Source: Pseudomonadota bacterium (lineage in GTDB: Bacteria; Pseudomonadota; Alphaproteobacteria; Rhizobiales; Xanthobacteraceae). From it: a stretch of DNA of 9,262 bases. The notes below the pieces were generated by a model. The model saw only the letters and a list, made by a program, of their open reading frames with translations. It had not been told where the DNA came from and ran no database searches. The translations under genes and the position numbers were made by a program. Numbering within the stretch: position 1 is the first letter of the stretch; each line of letters opens with the position of its first letter. The DNA is taken from the NCBI GenBank assembly GCA_023391175.1, contig JAEWBL010000641.1:1-9262 (forward strand), written 5' to 3'. Below, piece after piece: positions 6,040 through 9,262 of the stretch.

Positions 6040-6549
6040 ATGGACCTGAACGCGATTCGCATCCTCGGCCTTGATCCCGGCCTGCGCCGCACGGGCTGGG
6101 GCGTCATCGACGTCCTCGGCTCGCGGCTGTCCTTTGTCGCCTGCGGGACCATCCTTCCGCCTGAGGCGGGTGAGATGGCCGAGCGGCTGGCCTTTCTGCA
6201 TCGGGGTCTGGTGGACGTACTCCTGCGCTTCGCCCCGGCCGAGGCGGCGGTGGAGGAGACGTTCGTGAACATGAACCCGTCATCGACCCTGAAGCTCGGC
6301 CAGGCGCGCGGCGTGGTAATGCTCGCCCCGGCGCAGATGGGCCTTCCAGTCGCCGAATACGCGCCGCTGCTGGTGAAGAAGAGCGTGGTGGGCGCGGGCC
6401 GGGCGGAAAAGGCCCAGGTGCGGATGATGATCGGCATCCTGCTGCCCAAGGCAACACCCGAGACCGACGATGCCGCCGACGCCCTCGCCATCGCCATTAC
6501 CCATGCGCATCATCGTGGCGCGGCTGCGCGCGCGCGCGCAGCGCTGTAA
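6040..6549 (+). CDS. ruvC: Crossover junction endodeoxyribonuclease RuvC
   Basis: A complete 169-residue protein, close to the 173 of E. coli RuvC. The four acidic catalytic residues of the RNase H-like fold are present: D12 in [15 protein letters not shown]72 in AVEETF, and D144 and D147 in [13 protein letters not shown]. The conserved LKLGQARGV (84-92), [19 protein letters not shown] (106-124) and QV motifs also match. RuvC dimers cut Holliday junctions symmetrically, working with RuvAB in recombinational repair. The ATG at 6040 is the only start in frame near the conserved N-terminus, yet it is preceded by a pyrimidine-rich stretch (CTTCCCCCC) with no Shine-Dalgarno sequence, so initiation may be weak. 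The upstream spacer is 66 nt and contains a terminator-like hairpin. The C-terminal codons include a (GC)7 run. The DUF1772 gene and ruvA follow on the same strand and are probably co-transcribed. Confidence 0.97.
   Translation: MDLNAIRILGLDPGLRRTGWGVIDVLGSRLSFVACGTILPPEAGEMAERLAFLHRGLVDVLLRFAPAEAAVEETFVNMNPSSTLKLGQARGVVMLAPAQMGLPVAEYAPLLVKKSVVGAGRAEKAQVRMMIGILLPKATPETDDAADALAIAITHAHHRGAAARARAAL
6526..6539 (+). repeat. (GC)7 dinucleotide run at the 3' end of ruvC
   Basis: Seven GC units encode the start of the ARARAAL tail of RuvC. With flanks CT and AG the run is an 18-nt palindrome. It is a possible slippage and Z-DNA-prone tract. A 2-bp slip would alter only the last few, non-catalytic residues but would move the stop codon. 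Confidence 0.7.
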
Positions 6550-6579
6550 ACTCCCCGGCGACCCTGGGGGATGTTCGCC

Positions 6580-7011
6580 ATGATCTATGGACAGCTGGCG
6601 CTCGTGACGGCGGCCGTCTTCACCGGCGCCGCCTTCTATATCAATGCGGTGGAGTAGCCGGCGCGGCTCATGCTGCCAGACGGTGCGGCGCTCGCCCAAT
6701 GGAAGCCGGCCTATCGACGCGGCTTCGCCATGCAGGCAACGCTGGCCCTGGCCGGTGCCCTTCTGGGGGCCGCCGCGTTTGCCACGGACAACGATTGGCG
6801 CTGGCTCGGCGGCGCGGTGCTGATGCTCGCCAACTGGCCGTTCACTTTGGTCGGCATCATGCCCACCAACCGGGCGCTCATGGGCGCGCGGGAAGAAGAG
6901 GCCGGGCCGCACACGCGCCGGCTCATCGCCAACTGGGGCCAGTTGCACATGGTCCGAACCGGTCTCGGCGCCCTCGCCACCTTCGTCTTTTTCACCGCAG
7001 CCACGGGCTGA
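6580..7011 (+). pseudogene. DUF1772 membrane protein gene interrupted by an in-frame amber codon
   Basis: The frame from the ATG at 6580 reads MIYGQLALVTAAVFTGAAFY and on to INAVE, then TAG (6655-6657) at codon 26. It continues in the same frame as PARLMLPDG, AQWKPAYRRGFAMQA (38-52) and on to the TGA at 7009-7011, 143 codons in all. The joined product matches the DUF1772 (anthrone-oxygenase-like) layout: a short N-terminal helix, WKPxYxRGFAMQ, a second helix, [35 protein letters not shown], and a last helix, about four membrane spans. The family normally has Glu-Gln-Pro-Ala-Arg here, so a single CAG-to-TAG change explains the stop. The rest shows no frameshift or other stop. The 6580 ATG is preferred over the one at 6571 because GGGGGA (6566-6571) is correctly spaced only for the former. 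An ATG at 6670 could start a 113-residue product without the first helix but lacks a well-placed ribosome site. It sits between ruvC and ruvA, 10 nt before ruvA. Recent pseudogene, sequencing error and amber read-through all remain possible. Confidence 0.75.
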
Positions 7012-7021
7012 AGGGTCGCAC

Positions 7022-7642
7022 ATGATCGGGAAGCTCAAGGGTGTGGTGGACGAACTCGGCGAGGACCACGCCATCATCGACGTGCACGGCGTGGGCTACC
7101 TCGTCCATTGCTCCGGCCGCACGCTCTCCGCTTTGCCACGGACCGGCGAGGCGGCGGCGCTGTTCATCGAGACCCATGTGCGGGAGGACGCGATCCGCCT
7201 GTTCGGCTTCGCCTCGGCGGCGGAGCGGGACTGGTTCCGCCTGCTGCAGGGCGTGCAGGGCATCGGCACCAAGACCGCGCTGGCAGTGCTCTCCACGCTC
7301 AGCGCGTCCGAGCTGACGCAGGCCATCGCGCTGGGTGACAAGACGACCGTCGCGCGCGCCCCGGGCGTCGGGCCTCGCGTCGCCACGCGCATCGTGACCG
7401 AGCTGAAGGACAAGATGCCTGGCTTCGGCGCAGGCTCCGTTTCCCTCGCCGACATCGGCGGCGCCACGGCCGCTGCTCCGGTCGCCGGGGGTGCGGCAGC
7501 GGATGCGGTGTCAGCCCTGGTCAATCTCGGCTATGGCGCGCCCCAGGCCAACACGGCAATTGCCGCCGCCCTGCGATCGGCCGGAGAGGATGCCAAGACG
7601 GAGACGCTGATCCGCCTCGGGCTCAAGGAACTGGCCAAATAG
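7022..7642 (+). CDS. ruvA: Holliday junction branch migration protein RuvA
   Basis: A complete 206-residue protein, standard length. Domain I (1 to about 63) is the OB fold starting [13 protein letters not shown]. It includes the acidic pin residues E55-D56, which in E. coli RuvA keep strands apart at the junction centre, followed by LFGF. Domain II carries two helix-hairpin-helix motifs: [17 protein letters not shown] (74-90) and [19 protein letters not shown] (113-131). A flexible Gly/Ala-rich linker (about 134-157) leads to domain III (158-206), with [16 protein letters not shown], which contacts and stimulates RuvB. AAGGG near 7011-7015 gives a good ribosome-binding site overlapping the DUF1772 stop codon, so translation may be coupled to that frame. 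The amber codon upstream could therefore affect ruvA expression. The gene ends only 6 nt from the convergent flavin-reductase gene rather than running into ruvB. Confidence 0.97.
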   Translation: MIGKLKGVVDELGEDHAIIDVHGVGYLVHCSGRTLSALPRTGEAAALFIETHVREDAIRLFGFASAAERDWFRLLQGVQGIGTKTALAVLSTLSASELTQAIALGDKTTVARAPGVGPRVATRIVTELKDKMPGFGAGSVSLADIGGATAAAPVAGGAAADAVSALVNLGYGAPQANTAIAAALRSAGEDAKTETLIRLGLKELAK

Positions 7643-7648
7643 CGCGGC

Positions 7649-8191
7649 TCAGGGCATCCGCGAGGCGATCTTCAGTTCTTCGCCATCCACGGTGAAGGTG
7701 CCGTAGCCGCGATGGTGAATGGTGCGCGGGGCCTTCTGCGCCCGATCGCGCCACGCCTTCACCACTTCCAGGACGAAGAGATTGAAGCGGTTCACGAGCC
7801 GCGTCTCGACCACACGGCATTCCAGATTGGCGAAGCATTCCGCCACCAGGGGCGCCTGAACCAGCGCCGCCGGGACGGGCGTGAGCCCGACGAGGGCGAA
7901 CTTGTCCATCTCCTCGCCGGAGCAATTTCCCACGGCCACCACCTTCTCCGCGAGGGCTAAGGCGGGAACGGCGATGACGCATTCCTTCGTGGCGCGCAGC
8001 GCCCTGAAGCTGAAATCAGCGGAGGAGACGATGCAGGCGACGAGCGGCGGGGTGAATTCCACCATCATGTGCCAGGACATGGCCATGACGTTGGCCCGCC
8101 CCCGCGCCGCCGTCGTGAGCAGGACCACCGGCCCCGGCTCGATCAGCTTGTAGACCTCCGCGAGCGGAAGCTCCTTCATAGCACGGCCCAT
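7649..8191 (-). CDS. Flavin reductase-like FMN-binding protein (COG1853/DIM6 family)
   Basis: A 180-residue protein. The start at 8191 is set by AGGAGG five nt upstream on the coding strand; the frame extends to 8245 without a comparable signal. The split-barrel flavin-binding pattern is visible: GPVVLLTTAARGRANVMAMS (20-39), then TPPLVACIVS (47-56), SFRALRATKECVIAVPA (61-77), the VGNCSGEEMDKF block (88-99) and AECFANLECRVVE (117-129). HHRGYGTFTVDGEE lies near the C-terminus. Such proteins bind FMN and typically reduce it with NAD(P)H for partner monooxygenases, or act as stand-alone reductases. No oxygenase partner is adjacent and the substrate is unknown. The gene is convergent with ruvA (6 nt between stop codons) and divergent from ruvB (156 nt), so it splits the usual ruvAB pair. 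Codon use looks like that of its neighbours, giving no sign of recent foreign origin. Confidence 0.87.
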   Translation of the reverse strand: MGRAMKELPLAEVYKLIEPGPVVLLTTAARGRANVMAMSWHMMVEFTPPLVACIVSSADFSFRALRATKECVIAVPALALAEKVVAVGNCSGEEMDKFALVGLTPVPAALVQAPLVAECFANLECRVVETRLVNRFNLFVLEVVKAWRDRAQKAPRTIHHRGYGTFTVDGEELKIASRMP

Positions 8192-8233
8192 GGCGACCTC
8201 CTGAGCTGGAACTGGCAGGCTTTCACACACGAC

Positions 8234-8245
8234 ATGCGGCCGCAT
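8234..8245. repeat. 12-bp perfect palindrome ATGCGGCCGCAT
   Basis: A perfect dyad lies in the 156-nt spacer between the divergent flavin-reductase gene and ruvB, 43 nt upstream of the reductase start. It could be an operator for a dimeric regulator. No regulator with this specificity is known to me. Confidence 0.4.
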
Positions 8246-8271
8246 TAATCCAGATCACGCACGGCGCGTCC

Positions 8272-8286
8272 GTTCCCCTTCCGTAC
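8272..8286 (+). promoter_or_regulatory. LexA-like box upstream of ruvB (one mismatch)
   Basis: GTTC (8272-8275), seven nt, then GTAC (8283-8286): seven of eight positions of the alphaproteobacterial SOS box GTTC-N7-GTTC. It overlaps a weak promoter candidate and lies 61 nt before the ruvB ATG, a sensible place for LexA repression of a repair gene. A similar one-mismatch match (GTTC-N7-GTTA, 3159-3173) occurs far from any repair gene, so chance must be kept in mind. Confidence 0.35.
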
Positions 8287-8307
8287 CCGGCCGGCAGGCA
8301 CTACAGT
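8279..8307 (+). promoter_or_regulatory. Weak candidate promoter for ruvB
   Basis: TTCCGT (8279-8284) and TACAGT (8302-8307) are separated by 17 nt. Because the minus-strand reductase gene separates ruvA from ruvB, ruvB must have a promoter in this spacer. These are the best-spaced hexamers seen, though both are poor matches. Confidence 0.3.
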
Positions 8308-8347
8308 CGCGCGAGTCGCTGGTCCCGAGGCGCGCAAGGCTCTCGTC

Positions 8348-9262
8348 ATGAACACCCGCCTCCTCTCGGGCGAAAAGCGCGGCGATGATGCCGCCGATTC
8401 CACCCTGCGCCCGCAGCTCCTGTCGGAGTTCGTGGGCCAGGCGCAGGCGCGCGCCAATCTGGAAATCTTCATCAAGGCGGCGCGGGCGCGCGGCGAGGCG
8501 CTGGACCACGTGCTGTTCGTGGGGCCGCCCGGCCTCGGCAAGACCACGCTGGCGCAGATCATGTCGCGGGAGATGGGGGTCGGATTCCGCTCCACCTCCG
8601 GCCCGGTGATCGCCAAGGCGGGCGATCTTGCCGCCATTCTCACCAATCTCGAAGAGCGCGACGTGCTCTTCATCGACGAGATTCACCGCCTCTCCCCCGC
8701 CGTGGAGGAGATCCTCTATCCGGCCATGGAGGATTACGAGCTCGACCTCGTGATCGGCGAGGGGCCGGCCGCCCGTTCGGTGAAGATCTCGCTGCCGAAG
8801 TTCACGCTGGTGGGCGCCACCACCCGCTCCGGCCTGCTGACAACGCCGCTGCGCGACCGCTTCGGCATTCCCGTGCGCCTCCAGTTCTACACGGTGGAAG
8901 AGCTGGAGAAGATCGTGGTGCGCGGGGCGCGGGTGATGGGCATCGCCATCGCCCCCGACGGCGCCACCGAGATCGCCCGCCGCGCGCGCGGCACTCCGCG
9001 CATCGCCGGCCGGCTACTGCGGCGGGTCCGCGATTTCGCGCTGGTGGCGGAGGCGGAGCGGATCGACCGCAAGATCGCCGACCGCGCCCTCCTCGCCTTG
9101 GAAGTGGATGCCGCCGGCCTCGACGCCATGGACCGGCGCTATCTGACGGTGATCGCCGAGTTCTACGGCGGCGGGCCGGTGGGCGTGGATACGCTCGCCG
9201 CAGCTCTGTTCGAGCCGCGCGACGCCATCGAGGAGATCGTCGAGCCCTTCCTGGTGCAGCAG
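8348..9262 (+). CDS. ruvB: Holliday junction branch migration ATPase RuvB (3' end outside window)
   Basis: The frame runs open from the ATG at 8348 to the last base, 305 residues of a protein usually about 335-350 long. A modest AAGG at 8336-8339 precedes the start by 8 nt. Motifs in order: the [12 protein letters not shown]-terminal block (21-31), Walker [10 protein letters not shown] (59-67), the [20 protein letters not shown] segment (82-101), Walker [10 protein letters not shown] (107-115), and a beta-hairpin region that contacts RuvA (about 130-150). Sensor 1 GATTRSGLL (156-164), the arginine finger region LRDRFG (168-173) and sensor 2 [16 protein letters not shown] (215-230) follow, with the DNA-binding winged helix beginning about 255. 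RuvB hexamers pump DNA through RuvA-bound junctions. No key residue is missing in the visible part. It is detached from ruvCA by a minus-strand gene. Confidence 0.97.
   Translation, partial: MNTRLLSGEKRGDDAADSTLRPQLLSEFVGQAQARANLEIFIKAARARGEALDHVLFVGPPGLGKTTLAQIMSREMGVGFRSTSGPVIAKAGDLAAILTNLEERDVLFIDEIHRLSPAVEEILYPAMEDYELDLVIGEGPAARSVKISLPKFTLVGATTRSGLLTTPLRDRFGIPVRLQFYTVEELEKIVVRGARVMGIAIAPDGATEIARRARGTPRIAGRLLRRVRDFALVAEAERIDRKIADRALLALEVDAAGLDAMDRRYLTVIAEFYGGGPVGVDTLAAALFEPRDAIEEIVEPFLVQQ

Noticed and set aside
4249..6201. 650-codon minus-strand open frame opposite the PodJ-like gene
   Set aside because: Long antisense frames are common in GC-rich DNA. The product is Gly/Arg/Ala-rich without motifs and lies over well-supported plus-strand genes.
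1..9262. Search for a defence island, mobile element, CRISPR array or biosynthetic cluster
   Set aside because: No transposase, integrase, array-like repeats, toxin-antitoxin pair or biosynthetic enzymes are visible. Nearly all of the sequence is assigned to conserved genes.

Overview
The window is GC-rich, densely coding chromosomal DNA. Its gene content and order point to an alphaproteobacterium of the Hyphomicrobiales, possibly near Xanthobacteraceae. The pointers are a formyltetrahydrofolate cyclo-ligase followed by a YmdB-type phosphoesterase and YebC, then the ruvC/ruvA/ruvB genes. A PodJ-like polarity protein and a CtrA-like box fit the same group. The family placement is an inference from gene order and composition, not from a marker gene.

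Left part (1-2288): three plus-strand genes. The first is the C-terminal part of a 5-formyltetrahydrofolate cyclo-ligase, truncated by the window edge. It is followed 42 nt later by a complete TIGR00282/YmdB-type phosphodiesterase. After a 173-nt gap with a hairpin and a candidate promoter comes a complete YebC/PmpR-family gene. Hairpins at 2310-2373 separate yebC from a convergent minus-strand MerR-family regulator (2381-2821).

Middle (2822-5973): a 596-nt non-coding region contains an AT-rich patch with two inverted repeats, a near-consensus CtrA box and two GANTC sites. It leads into an 851-residue protein with a cytoplasmic coiled-coil region, a Tyr/Glu/Pro-rich linker, one membrane span and about four periplasmic SEL1 repeats. 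This is the layout of PodJ-type polar localisation proteins. It sits between yebC and ruvC.

Right part (6040-9262): the Holliday-junction genes. RuvC is the resolvase, RuvA the junction-binding tetramer and RuvB the AAA+ branch-migration motor. ruvC and ruvA flank a small DUF1772 membrane-protein gene that carries an in-frame amber codon at codon 26 and is otherwise intact. ruvA is followed after 6 nt by a convergent flavin-reductase-family gene, which separates it from ruvB. ruvB therefore needs its own promoter, and a LexA-like half-site pair lies in its leader. ruvB runs off the right edge.

I found no defence system, mobile element, CRISPR array, tRNA or rRNA. This is mostly a conserved housekeeping region. 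The points most worth a second look are the amber-interrupted DUF1772 gene, the cell-cycle-type control region and unusual linker of the PodJ-like protein, and the splitting of ruvB from ruvCA.
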